This document shows positions 1 to 7,121 of a DNA stretch of 15,010 bases, one piece after another. Every line of letters begins with the position of its first letter. Positions within the stretch are counted from its first letter, which is position 1. The notes beneath the pieces are model-generated. The model did not search any database. It was not told the origin of the DNA and was given only the letters and a program-made list of their open reading frames with translations. The translations under genes and the position numbers were made by a program. The DNA is from Oscillospiraceae bacterium. GTDB lineage: Bacteria; Bacillota; Clostridia; Oscillospirales; Butyricicoccaceae. The stretch covers positions 1 to 15,010 of the forward strand of contig CADBTM010000147.1 of NCBI GenBank assembly GCA_902797555.1. The letters are read 5' to 3'.

Positions 1-959
1 CCGTGCCACAGCCCGGTGAGCAGCCATACGATCAGCAGATTGAGGATCTGACGCCCCTGTCCCTTGCGGTTGCCGCCCAGCGGGATATAGACGTAATCCC
101 GAAACCACGACGACAGGCTGATATGCCACCGCCGCCAAAAGTCGGTGAGAGAACGGGCAATATAGGGATAGTTGAAGTTTTCCAAAAAATGAAATCCGAA
201 CATCCGCCCCAGCCCGATGGCCATGTCACTGTATCCGCTGAAATCAAAATAGATTTGCAGCGTATAGCAGATCGATCCCAGCCACGCCAGCGTGACGGTC
301 AGCTTGTCGGCAGGGGTGTTGAACGCGGCGTCCGCTACAATGCCGATGCCGTTGGCGATGAGAAGCTTTTTCGCCAGACCGAAAAGAAAACGAACGCACC
401 CCTCTGTAAAATCATCCAGCGTTTCCCTGCGGGAGACGATCTCCTCCGCAATGGTGGAATAGCGCACGATGGGACCCGCCACAAGCTGGGGGAACAGGGA
501 AACGTAAAGCGCTACCCGGAGTGGATTCTTTTCGGGCTGTACCGTCCCTCGGCTGACGTCGAGGACATAGCTCATGCCCTGAAAGGTGAAAAAACTGATG
601 CCGATGGGCAAAACGATCTCCGGCAGAGCAAGGCTTCCGCCCAGAGCCCGTACCGTCTCTCCAAAGAAGTTGGCGTATTTGAACCATCCCAACAGCGCCA
701 GATTGGCAAATACCGCCGCAAAGCGCCACAGCTTTGCATACTTTCTTTTCGGAGAGGACAGCAGTCCGCCCACATAATTGATGGCGATGGACGCCAGCAT
801 CAGCGGGAGAAACTTCGGCCCTCCATAGCCGTAAAAGATCAGACTGAACAGCAGCAAAAGGGCATTTTTCCCCGTGCGCCACCGTGCGGGCAGCACAAAA
901 TAGAGCGCCAACAATGCCGCCAAAAAGAAAAATAGGAATGTAAAGCTGGAAAAAACCAT
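1..959 (-). CDS. MBOAT family membrane-bound O-acyltransferase (AlgI/DltB-like), C-terminus cut by window edge
   Basis: Reading from the ATG at 959 leftward gives 319 residues without a stop; the gene runs off the left edge, so roughly the last 150 residues of a typical 460-500 residue AlgI-type protein are missing. Hydrophobic helices begin at the N-terminus (residues 4-22, 32-45, 50-64, 80-92). MBOAT signatures are clear: IGISFFTFQGMSYV (118-131), FPQLVAGPI (155-163), DFSGYSDMAIGLG (238-250), FWRRWHISLSSWFRDYVYIPLGG (273-295, in part), and WLLTGLWHG (311-319), whose H318 matches the invariant catalytic histidine of the family. Such enzymes move acyl groups, usually acetyl, across or onto extracytoplasmic polymers; the acceptor here is unknown. 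A GGAG at 967-970 lies 7 bases upstream of the start. It follows nadE by 41 bases on the same strand and is probably co-transcribed. The family is certain; the substrate is not. Confidence 0.93.
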   Translation of the reverse strand, partial: MVFSSFTFLFFFLAALLALYFVLPARWRTGKNALLLLFSLIFYGYGGPKFLPLMLASIAINYVGGLLSSPKRKYAKLWRFAAVFANLALLGWFKYANFFGETVRALGGSLALPEIVLPIGISFFTFQGMSYVLDVSRGTVQPEKNPLRVALYVSLFPQLVAGPIVRYSTIAEEIVSRRETLDDFTEGCVRFLFGLAKKLLIANGIGIVADAAFNTPADKLTVTLAWLGSICYTLQIYFDFSGYSDMAIGLGRMFGFHFLENFNYPYIARSLTDFWRRWHISLSSWFRDYVYIPLGGNRKGQGRQILNLLIVWLLTGLWH

Positions 960-1000
960 GCAACTGCTCCGATCCTGTTATGCGTGCGTCCGCCGTCCGA

Positions 1001-2920
1001 TCACAGTTCTTCCAGCTCGGCTTGCCACGGAGCGGAGAAGCTGTCGGAGGGCATGCGCCATGCGCCCCGGGGAGAAAGGCTGACGGCGTTGACCATCGGC
1101 CCGTCAGGCATGCACGAGCGCTTATACTGCTGGGTAAAGAAGCGGCGATAGCACTTTTTCAGCCAGTATAGAATGGTATCCTTGTCATACTGTCCCGCAA
1201 AGGCGACGCAGGCCATGCGATAGATCTTTTTGGGAGAATAGCCCCAGCGCAGCAGATAGAACAGGAAGAAATCGTGCAGCTCGTAGGGCCCCACCAGATC
1301 TTCGGTCTTCTGGGCGATCTCGCCCTCCTTGGGAGGCAGCAGCTCGGGAGAAACAGGAGTATCCAGAATATCCTCCAGCGTGGCGCGCAGGGCGTCGTTG
1401 CCGCAGGTCTCCGCATAGCGGCGGACGATCTGCCGCACCTGCGTTTTGGGTACGCCGGCGTTGACTCCATACATGCTCATATGATCGCCGTTATAGGTCG
1501 CCCAGCCGAGAGCCAGCTCGCTCAGGTCGCCGGTGCCCACGACAAGGCCGTTGCCCTCGTTGGCCAGATCCATCAGCACCTGTGTCCGCTCTCTGGCCTG
1601 GGCGTTTTCAAAGGCCACATTGTGGTTGTCGGGATTGTGGCCGATATCCCGGAAATGCTGGCTCACAGCATCTCCGATGGGGATGCACTTCAGGCTGAGC
1701 CCCAACTCCCGGCACAGATCCTCCGCGTTGTTTTTCGTCCGCTGACTTGTGCCAAAGCAGGGCATGGTCACGGCGAGCACGCCCTCGGCGCCCTTGTGCA
1801 AAAGCGCCATTGCCCGATGGGCAACCAGCAGCGCCAACGTGGAATCCAGACCGCCGGAAACACCGATCACGGCCTGATCGGCGTGAATGTGTCCCATTCT
1901 TCTGGCCAGGGCCTGCGCCTGAATGGCAAAGATCTCGTCGCATTCTCTGGCCTTTTCCGCGGGATCGGCGGAAAGATAGGGGTCGGAGGGAATCGCGCGG
2001 GTGAGAACGGTTTCCTCCAAGGGCATGCTGAAATCAAACTCAAAGCCCTCATCCTGCTGCATGGGATAGCTGTTGGTTTTGCTGCGTTCGGCGGTCAGAC
2101 GCTCCACGTCGATCTCGGTGATCGCCATCTCACGGGAAAAGGACGGGACCTCTGCCAGCATCACACCGCTTTCGGCGATATACTGCTGTCCGGAAAACAC
2201 CAGATCGCCCGAGCTTTCGCCGATGCCCGCATTGGAAAGGATATACCCGCAGTGGCAATCCCGGCTGTGGGCGGCAACGAGTGCGCGGTTTTCCCGCGCC
2301 TTGCCTGCGGCGTCATGACTGGCGCACAGATTGACGATGATCGTGGCGCCGTCCCGGCACATCCGAACGGAAGGGGAGACCGGCACCCAAAGATCCTCGC
2401 AGATCTCTATGCCCACCGAGAAGGAGGGAAGCTCCTCGCAGGTAAAGCGCAGCCCCGCGCCGAAGGGGACATATTGCCCCAACAGCATCACGCTGTCGCA
2501 TCCGGCGGCATGCGCCTGAGGAGCAGGCTCAAAATACCGAAGCTCCTGAAACTCGTCGTAGTTGGGAAGATTGCTCTTGGGCACCACGCCCAGAATATCG
2601 CCGTGATAGAGCAGGATACCGCAGTTGAAAAGCTTGCCCTTGTTTCGCACGGGGCAGCCCACGGCGAGGAGCAGATCCAGCCCGGCAGTCTCTCTCGCGA
2701 GCGCGCCGAGGGCATCTTCGGCGGCGTCCAGCAGCGTTTTTTGAAAGAACAGATCTCCGCAGGTATAGCCGGTGATGGACAGCTCGGGTGTGACGAGCAG
2801 CCTGACCCCTTTGTCGGCGGCCTCTTTTGCACAGGCCGCGATGGATTTGACGTTAAAAAAGCAATCGGCCAGATGCATTTCCGGCGCGGCGGAAGCAACC
2901 TTGACAAAACCGTTTTTCAT
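1001..2920 (-). CDS. nadE: Glutamine-dependent NAD(+) synthetase
   Basis: This 639-residue cytoplasmic enzyme amidates nicotinic acid adenine dinucleotide to NAD, using ATP and ammonia released from glutamine, the last step of NAD synthesis. It is the long two-domain form. Residues 1 to about 290 are a nitrilase-fold glutaminase with the expected Glu-Lys-Cys triad: E46 in TPELSITGYT, K115 in VPKSNLPNYDEF and C174 in GIEICEDLW. Residues from about 320 form the synthetase domain, with the PP-loop SGGLDS at 355-360 and the nucleotide-binding stretch GTGDLSELALGWATYNGDH at 462-480. The length fits the glutamine-dependent class (the ammonia-only form is about 270). The ATG at 2920 has AAGGAG 8 bases upstream and a promoter at 2963-2990. 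The MBOAT gene lies 41 bases downstream. No NiaR- or NrtR-like operator was recognised by eye. Confidence 0.97.
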   Translation of the reverse strand: MKNGFVKVASAAPEMHLADCFFNVKSIAACAKEAADKGVRLLVTPELSITGYTCGDLFFQKTLLDAAEDALGALARETAGLDLLLAVGCPVRNKGKLFNCGILLYHGDILGVVPKSNLPNYDEFQELRYFEPAPQAHAAGCDSVMLLGQYVPFGAGLRFTCEELPSFSVGIEICEDLWVPVSPSVRMCRDGATIIVNLCASHDAAGKARENRALVAAHSRDCHCGYILSNAGIGESSGDLVFSGQQYIAESGVMLAEVPSFSREMAITEIDVERLTAERSKTNSYPMQQDEGFEFDFSMPLEETVLTRAIPSDPYLSADPAEKARECDEIFAIQAQALARRMGHIHADQAVIGVSGGLDSTLALLVAHRAMALLHKGAEGVLAVTMPCFGTSQRTKNNAEDLCRELGLSLKCIPIGDAVSQHFRDIGHNPDNHNVAFENAQARERTQVLMDLANEGNGLVVGTGDLSELALGWATYNGDHMSMYGVNAGVPKTQVRQIVRRYAETCGNDALRATLEDILDTPVSPELLPPKEGEIAQKTEDLVGPYELHDFFLFYLLRWGYSPKKIYRMACVAFAGQYDKDTILYWLKKCYRRFFTQQYKRSCMPDGPMVNAVSLSPRGAWRMPSDSFSAPWQAELEEL

Positions 2921-2962
2921 TCTGCATTCTCCTTATGAAAGAAAAGAATTCCCTATTTTCTT

Positions 2963-2990
2963 ATTATATCTTTTTTTCGACGAAAGGCAA
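2963..2990 (-). promoter_or_regulatory. Sigma-A-type promoter for nadE
   Basis: On the minus strand TTGCCT (2990-2985) is followed after 16 bases by a perfect TATAAT (2968-2963). It sits about 43 bases upstream of the nadE start, in AT-rich DNA that contrasts with the GC-rich genes. The predicted transcript begins near 2956. The assignment rests on motif match only. Confidence 0.7.
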
Positions 2991-3018
2991 GAAAATCATA
3001 GCTTTCTTAAGACGTTTG

Positions 3019-3027
3019 TGGTAAAAT
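3019..3027 (+). promoter_or_regulatory. Extended -10 promoter for the radical SAM gene
   Basis: TGGTAAAAT at 3019-3027 reads as an extended -10 element (TGn plus TAAAAT). No good -35 lies at the right distance, which is tolerated by extended -10 promoters. Transcription would start near 3034, leaving a leader of about 37 bases before the ATG at 3071. It is divergent from the nadE promoter. Confidence 0.5.
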
Positions 3028-3057
3028 AATCAAGGAAGCGGACGTGATCCGCAGATC

Positions 3058-3061
3058 GGAG
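3058..3061 (+). promoter_or_regulatory. Ribosome binding site deciding the radical SAM start
   Basis: GGAG lies 9 bases before the ATG at 3071. An in-frame GTG at 3044 would add nine residues (MIRRSERKH) and has AAGGA 7 bases upstream, but it sits only about 10 bases after the predicted transcription start and inside the loop of a small hairpin (3038-3052). The ATG gives MSVCTLCPRGC, which starts just before the conserved cysteines, so it is preferred. Confidence 0.55.
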
Positions 3062-3070
3062 CGAAAGCAT

Positions 3071-3943
3071 ATGTCAGTTTGTACGCTCTGTCCCCGAGGA
3101 TGCGGTGTGGACAGGGGAGAGAAAACCGGGTTTTGCGGCGTGGGAGATCGGGTCAAGGTCGCCAGGGCGGCGCTGCATTTTTGGGAGGAACCCTGTATCA
3201 GCGGCGTGCGCGGATCGGGTACGGTGTTCTTTTCCGGCTGTACGCTGGGCTGTGTTTTCTGCCAGAACCACCCCATCAGCAGAGGCAAAACAGGGAAAGA
3301 GATCCCGACAGAACGCCTCGCTCAGATCTTTTCCGAACTGCAGGCCAAGGGTGCACACAATATTAACCTTGTAACGCCGATGCACTTTACACCTCAGATT
3401 TTGCAAGCCCTTTCCATGAGCGATCTGCAGGTTCCCGTTGTGGTGAACTGCGGCGGCTACGAAACGGTGGATACGCTGCGGCGCTGGGAGGGGGCGGCGG
3501 ACATCTATCTGCCCGACCTCAAGTTTTTTGACCCGCAGCTTTCCCGGCGCTATTCGGGAGCGGCAGATTATTTTGCCGTTGCGTCACAGGCGATCCTGGA
3601 AATGCACCGCCAGCAGCCCCGCCTGATCTGGAATGGGGACATGCTTTCCCGGGGGCTGATCGTCCGTCATCTGGTGCTTCCCGGCGGATGGCGGGATTCT
3701 CTGCGCCTGCTGGACTTTCTGGATGCAAATTTGCCCAAAGACAGCTTTTTGCTCAGTCTGATGAGTCAGTTTACCCCCACGCCCGCCTGCAAGGCCTATC
3801 CCGAGATCGACCGCCGACTCACCACCTATGAATATGAAAAGGTGGCGCAGCGTGCGCAGGAGATGGGCTTTCAGGGATTTGGGCAGGATCGCCGTTCCGC
3901 CCGGGAGGAGTATACCCCGCCCTTTGATTTGGAAGGAGTTTAA
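3071..3943 (+). CDS. Radical SAM protein, PflX-like (COG1313, pyruvate formate-lyase activase-related)
   Basis: The 290-residue cytoplasmic protein carries the radical SAM cysteine motif CX3CX2C at C57, C61 and C64 (SGCTLGCVFCQN), which binds the [4Fe-4S] cluster that cleaves S-adenosylmethionine. Ahead of it is a second cysteine set, CX2CX3CX10C at C4, C7, C11 and C22 (CTLCPRGCG...GFC), typical of the PflX group. Further family-like stretches are NINLVTPMHF (about 98-107), VNCGGYE (about 126-132) and YLPDLKFFDP (about 147-156). PflX proteins are related to glycyl-radical enzyme activases, but their substrate is not established; no glycyl-radical enzyme is present in the window. The stop is followed after 31 bases by the dipeptidase gene, with no terminator seen between, so the two are likely co-transcribed. 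An alternative GTG start at 3044 is possible but less likely. Confidence 0.9.
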   Translation: MSVCTLCPRGCGVDRGEKTGFCGVGDRVKVARAALHFWEEPCISGVRGSGTVFFSGCTLGCVFCQNHPISRGKTGKEIPTERLAQIFSELQAKGAHNINLVTPMHFTPQILQALSMSDLQVPVVVNCGGYETVDTLRRWEGAADIYLPDLKFFDPQLSRRYSGAADYFAVASQAILEMHRQQPRLIWNGDMLSRGLIVRHLVLPGGWRDSLRLLDFLDANLPKDSFLLSLMSQFTPTPACKAYPEIDRRLTTYEYEKVAQRAQEMGFQGFGQDRRSAREEYTPPFDLEGV

Positions 3944-3974
3944 CCATTTTTCATAAAACGTAAGGAGGATCATC

Positions 3975-5378
3975 ATGTATCGCAAGGAAGTGGAAGCGTA
4001 TTTCGCGGACAAGCAGGATCAGATCATCGCCGATATCTGCCGGCTGATCCGGATCAAGAGCGTTCGGGAGGATCCCAAGCCCGGTATGCCCTTTGGCGAA
4101 GGCCCCTGTGCCGCCTTGCAGGAGGGGCGCAGAATGATGGAAGAGATGGGTTTTTCCACCAAAAACTTTGACAACTATGTGGTCACCGGCGAGATCAGCG
4201 ACAAGCCCGCCTATCTGGGCATCCTTGCCCATCTTGACGTGGTCAGTGAGGGCAGCGGATGGACGGTGCCGCCCTATGAGGGAACTGTGCAGGACGGCAA
4301 GCTCTTCGGCCGCGGATCGGCCGACGACAAGGGTCCGGCCGTCGTCTCCATGTGGGCGCTCAAGGCCGCTCGGGAGATCAATCCCAACCTGTCCAAGGGC
4401 GTTCGCCTGATCCTCGGCAGCGCCGAGGAAACGGGCAGCGAGGATCTGGAGTATTATCTGCCCAAGGAGCCCGCACCGCCGGTCAGCTTCTCTCCCGATG
4501 CGGAATACCCTGTCATCAATATTGAAAAGGGCATGCACCGCCCCGTTTTCGGCGCAGACTGGGAAGAGGATCCCGCACTGCCTCGTGTGACCGCCATCCG
4601 CGGCGGTACCACCACCAATATCGTCACCCGGGAGTGCGATGCCGAGGTGGAGGGCCTCACCGCCGAGGAGGTAAAGGCTGTCTGCGACAAGACACAGGCC
4701 GAAACCGGCGTGGTCTTCACCGTTACAGAAGGTGAGGGCAAGGTGCTGATTCATGCCCTGGGCGAGAGCGCCCACGCCGCCTCTCCCGAAACGGGAAAGA
4801 ACGCACAGGTCGCCATGGTGGCCATGCTTGCGGCCCTGCCTCTGGCTGACAGCGCTTCTGCCCGTGCCATCCGCGGTCTGGCAAAGCTGTTCCCCTTTGG
4901 CGACGACCACGGCGCTGCGCTGGGTGTCGCCATGGAGGACGAGATCTCCGGCCGTCTGACGCTGGTGTTCTCCAAGCTCCAGCTGACCAAGACCGGCTTC
5001 CGCGGTCAGTACGACAGCCGCTGCCCCCTGTGCGCAAACGACGAAAACATGCGCTTTGTTTCTGAGCGTGCAATGGCCGAGTGCGGATTCCAGGTCTATG
5101 AAAAGGCCGCGATGCGTCCGCCGCATCACACCCCCGCCGATTCCCAGCTGTGCAAGACGCTGCTCGCCACCTATGAGGAATACACCGGCCTCAAGGGCGA
5201 ATGCCTCGCCATCGGCGGCGGCACCTATGTTCACGAAATTGAAGGCGGCGTGGCCTTTGGCTGCGCCCTGCCCGGTACGGACAACCGGATGCACGGTGCC
5301 GACGAGTTCGCCGTCATCGACGAGCTGATGGTTTCCGCAAAGATGTTTACCGAAGTCATTCTGCAGCTCTGCGAGTAA
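3975..5378 (+). CDS. pepV: PepV/Sapep-type M20 metallo-dipeptidase
   Basis: This 467-residue cytoplasmic di-metal peptidase is expected to split dipeptides with broad specificity, recycling amino acids from peptide uptake. Metal and catalytic residues of the M20 family are all visible: H86 and D88 in LAHLDVV, the bridging D117 in GRGSADDKGP, catalytic E150 and metal ligand E151 in SAEETGSED, D174 in SPDAEYP, and the C-terminal H440 in NRMHGADE. Spacing and total length match PepV closely (its C-terminal ligand lies near 439). No signal peptide is present. An AAGGAGG lies 7 bases before the ATG. Codons look strongly biased towards C or G in third position (GCC, CTG, GGC), more than in the preceding gene, which suggests high expression. 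The shared hairpin terminator begins 11 bases after the stop. Confidence 0.95.
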   Translation: MYRKEVEAYFADKQDQIIADICRLIRIKSVREDPKPGMPFGEGPCAALQEGRRMMEEMGFSTKNFDNYVVTGEISDKPAYLGILAHLDVVSEGSGWTVPPYEGTVQDGKLFGRGSADDKGPAVVSMWALKAAREINPNLSKGVRLILGSAEETGSEDLEYYLPKEPAPPVSFSPDAEYPVINIEKGMHRPVFGADWEEDPALPRVTAIRGGTTTNIVTRECDAEVEGLTAEEVKAVCDKTQAETGVVFTVTEGEGKVLIHALGESAHAASPETGKNAQVAMVAMLAALPLADSASARAIRGLAKLFPFGDDHGAALGVAMEDEISGRLTLVFSKLQLTKTGFRGQYDSRCPLCANDENMRFVSERAMAECGFQVYEKAAMRPPHHTPADSQLCKTLLATYEEYTGLKGECLAIGGGTYVHEIEGGVAFGCALPGTDNRMHGADEFAVIDELMVSAKMFTEVILQLCE

Positions 5379-5388
5379 GCGCAGACGC

Positions 5389-5419
5389 AAAAAAGCCGCT
5401 GCAATCGCAGCGGCTTTTT
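5389..5419. terminator. Bidirectional intrinsic terminator between convergent genes
   Basis: An 8-bp GC-rich stem, GCCGCTGC (5395-5402) and GCAGCGGC (5407-5414) with loop AATC, is flanked by an A-run on the left and TTTTT on the right. It therefore has a T-tract in both directions and can end the pepV transcript rightward and the nth-EamA transcript leftward, whose last codon is only 11 bases away. Confidence 0.92.
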
Positions 5420-5429
5420 ACTGTCTTCT

Positions 5430-6344
5430 TCAGGTTTCCTTTTTTGCAGTTCGCTGAACGCCGTAAATGCCCAAAAGGATCATGGCACAGAATACGATCC
5501 CCCACAGGGAGAAGGGCTCGTGGAGAAAGACCGCACCCGCAAAAACCGAAACGGCGGTGGTCAGGTTGGAGAAAACCGTCTCCCGGGCGACTGTCATATA
5601 GGTGAGGGAATAGGCGGAGAGAAAATAGCTTCCCACCGAGCAGAATAGCGCCAGAAACAGGATGGAAAGGGTATAGGATCGGACGCCCAGCGGCTGTACG
5701 AACGCTGCAAGGCTGCCGTGACAGTAGACCGCCGCAAAGGCGGTAAAGACCACGCAGCCCATGCCCATCATCATATAGGTGCGCTCAAAGGGGGTGAACT
5801 CCTGCGAGATCCCGCGGCTGAGCAGCGTGTATGCGGCAGCCGAAATGACGGCCACCACCAGCGCGGCAACGCCGATCCAGTCCAGCGCGCCCGAGCCGTT
5901 GCTCATAAACCCGATGCCGATCACACCGCCGATAGAGAGGATGCTGAACAAGACCTGCCCCAGCGTCGGGGTTTCCTTGAGGATGGGCGCGGCTGACAAG
6001 GTGCAAAACAGGGGGATCATGGCGATCATCACACCGGAAAAGATGGTGTTGGAATGCAGTATCCCATATTGCTCGCCAAAGAAATACACCACCGGCTCGG
6101 CCAATCCCAAAAGCAGCAGCATTCCGATCCGCTTTCCCTTGAGGGAGATCGTTCCTTTGCCGAGCAGGATCAGCACATTCATGATCAGAAAAGCGAGAAG
6201 AAAGCGATGGCTGAGCAGGAGATACATGCTGGCGGTGTCCAGTGCGGTGCGGGACGCCATAAAGCTAAAGCCCCAAAAAATGTGGCTGACTGTGGTTGCC
6301 AGCATGGCGCGGCGCTCTTTGTTCAGACTGCCATGTTCCGTCAT
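5430..6344 (-). CDS. EamA/DMT-superfamily transporter
   Basis: The protein has 304 residues and is almost entirely hydrophobic, with about ten membrane segments arranged as two EamA repeats (roughly 13-142 and 155-296). It starts with the typical helix containing SHIFWGFSFMASR (about 20-32), and the second repeat has the family-like SYFLSAYSLTYMTVARETVFSNL region followed by LHEPFSLWGIVFCAMILLGI near the end. DMT carriers usually export metabolites or amino acids by exchange for protons; no substrate can be read from the sequence. The ATG at 6344 has AAGGTG 8 bases upstream. Its ribosome site lies in the 28-base gap after nth, with no terminator, so it is probably the second gene of an nth operon. 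Confidence 0.92.
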   Translation of the reverse strand: MTEHGSLNKERRAMLATTVSHIFWGFSFMASRTALDTASMYLLLSHRFLLAFLIMNVLILLGKGTISLKGKRIGMLLLLGLAEPVVYFFGEQYGILHSNTIFSGVMIAMIPLFCTLSAAPILKETPTLGQVLFSILSIGGVIGIGFMSNGSGALDWIGVAALVVAVISAAAYTLLSRGISQEFTPFERTYMMMGMGCVVFTAFAAVYCHGSLAAFVQPLGVRSYTLSILFLALFCSVGSYFLSAYSLTYMTVARETVFSNLTTAVSVFAGAVFLHEPFSLWGIVFCAMILLGIYGVQRTAKKET

Positions 6345-6372
6345 GGTTTACGCACCTTCTTTACAGAATGGT

Positions 6373-7014
6373 TTACGCCTTGTGTTTGTAGTCCTCACAA
6401 AGGGAATTGAGCGGACAGATGCCGCACTGCGGGCTGCGTGCGGTGCAGATATCCCGGCCGAAATGGACAAAGCGATGGCACAGGCTGGCCTGTTCGGCGG
6501 GCTCCACAACTTTTTTAAGCGCCATTTCCACCTTGTAAGGATCTTTTCCGCAATCCTTTGTGGTCAGACCCAGCTTGTTGCTGATGCGGATACAGTGGGT
6601 GTCTGCGACGATGGCGGGCTGGCCATAGATGTCGGAGAGAATCAGATTGGCGGTTTTGCGCCCGATTCCGGGGAGAGAAAGCAGCTCGTCCATGGTGTCG
6701 GGGACGCGTCCGCCGAACTTGTCGATCAGCATGATCGCCGCGTTCTTGATGTCGTTGGCCTTTGTGCGAAACAGACCGCAGGGCTTGATGATCTCACACA
6801 GCTCGCCCAGGTCGGCTCCGGCCAGCGCCTCGAGAGTGGGAAAACGGAAGTACAGCTCTTTTGTAACGATATTCACACGGGCGTCGGTGCATTGTGCCGA
6901 CAGCCTTGTGGCAAAAAGCAGCTCATAGTCTTTTTGCGCCTCCAGCGAACAGGAATCGGGGTATCGCTCTTTTAAAATGCGCACGACCTCAGCAGCTTTT
7001 TCTTTCTTTGTCAT
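6373..7014 (-). CDS. nth: Endonuclease III (DNA glycosylase/AP lyase)
   Basis: With the ATG at 7014 the protein has 213 residues, near the 211 of E. coli Nth. It removes oxidised pyrimidines from DNA and nicks the abasic site in base excision repair. The helix-hairpin-helix LPGIGRKTANLIL carries catalytic K120, and VADTHCIRISNKLGL carries D138; both numbers coincide with the E. coli residues, which supports this start over an in-frame ATG at 7029 that would add MGGDP and has no ribosome site. The C-terminal [4Fe-4S] ligands are C190, C197, C200 and C206 (CX6CX2CX5C). The start is preceded by GGTGATC (7017-7023), complementary to the 16S rRNA tail. The EamA gene follows 28 bases downstream; their pairing need not be functional. 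Confidence 0.96.
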   Translation of the reverse strand: MTKKEKAAEVVRILKERYPDSCSLEAQKDYELLFATRLSAQCTDARVNIVTKELYFRFPTLEALAGADLGELCEIIKPCGLFRTKANDIKNAAIMLIDKFGGRVPDTMDELLSLPGIGRKTANLILSDIYGQPAIVADTHCIRISNKLGLTTKDCGKDPYKVEMALKKVVEPAEQASLCHRFVHFGRDICTARSPQCGICPLNSLCEDYKHKA

Positions 7015-7016
7015 AG

Positions 7017-7023
7017 GATCACC
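7017..7023 (-). promoter_or_regulatory. Ribosome binding site deciding the nth start
   Basis: GGTGATC on the minus strand, two bases before the ATG at 7014, matches the 3' part of the extended Shine-Dalgarno consensus rather than the usual AGGAGG core. The TagA-like gene has the same GGTGATC at the same two-base distance, so the placement is unlikely to be chance. Confidence 0.6.
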
Positions 7024-7047
7024 GCCCATAGATTATTTACAGGTTCT

Positions 7048-7076
7048 ATTATAATCCAACATTGCAAACTGCGCAA
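7048..7076 (-). promoter_or_regulatory. Promoter for nth (minus strand)
   Basis: TTGCGC (7076-7071) is followed after 17 bases by a perfect TATAAT (7053-7048) on the minus strand. The predicted start near 7041 leaves a leader of about 27 bases. Its -35 lies inside the spacer of the rightward CPBP promoter. Confidence 0.65.
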
Positions 7077-7090
7077 GAATTGATTATAAT
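7062..7090 (+). promoter_or_regulatory. Promoter for the CPBP protease gene (plus strand)
   Basis: TTGCAA (7062-7067) and a perfect TATAAT (7085-7090) are separated by the optimal 17 bases. The predicted transcript starts near 7097, about 25 bases before the ATG, just covering the ribosome site. It overlaps the nth promoter on the other strand. Confidence 0.78.
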
Positions 7091-7121
7091 AAAAGCAGAA
7101 AGAGAAGCAAGGAGTTTTTCC

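Noticed and set aside
3..963. Open frames of 310 codons (plus) and 183 codons (minus, TTG start at 963) over the MBOAT gene
   Set aside because: The frame from the ATG at 959 gives unmistakable MBOAT motifs through to the left edge; the others are frame shadows.
1274..2938. A 554-codon open frame on the plus strand, antisense to nadE
   Set aside because: nadE on the other strand has a complete set of catalytic motifs. The antisense frame is rich in His, Gly and Gln with no recognisable domain, as expected from a codon-biased GC-rich gene read backwards.
3951..5390. A 479-codon open frame on the minus strand, antisense to pepV
   Set aside because: It mirrors pepV almost exactly and has a low-complexity shadow composition. 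PepV itself has all metal ligands. The strong third-position bias of pepV explains the open antisense frame.
7015..7029. Earlier nth start at the ATG at 7029
   Set aside because: It has no ribosome site, and the later start puts the catalytic Lys and Asp at the same numbers (120 and 138) as in E. coli Nth.
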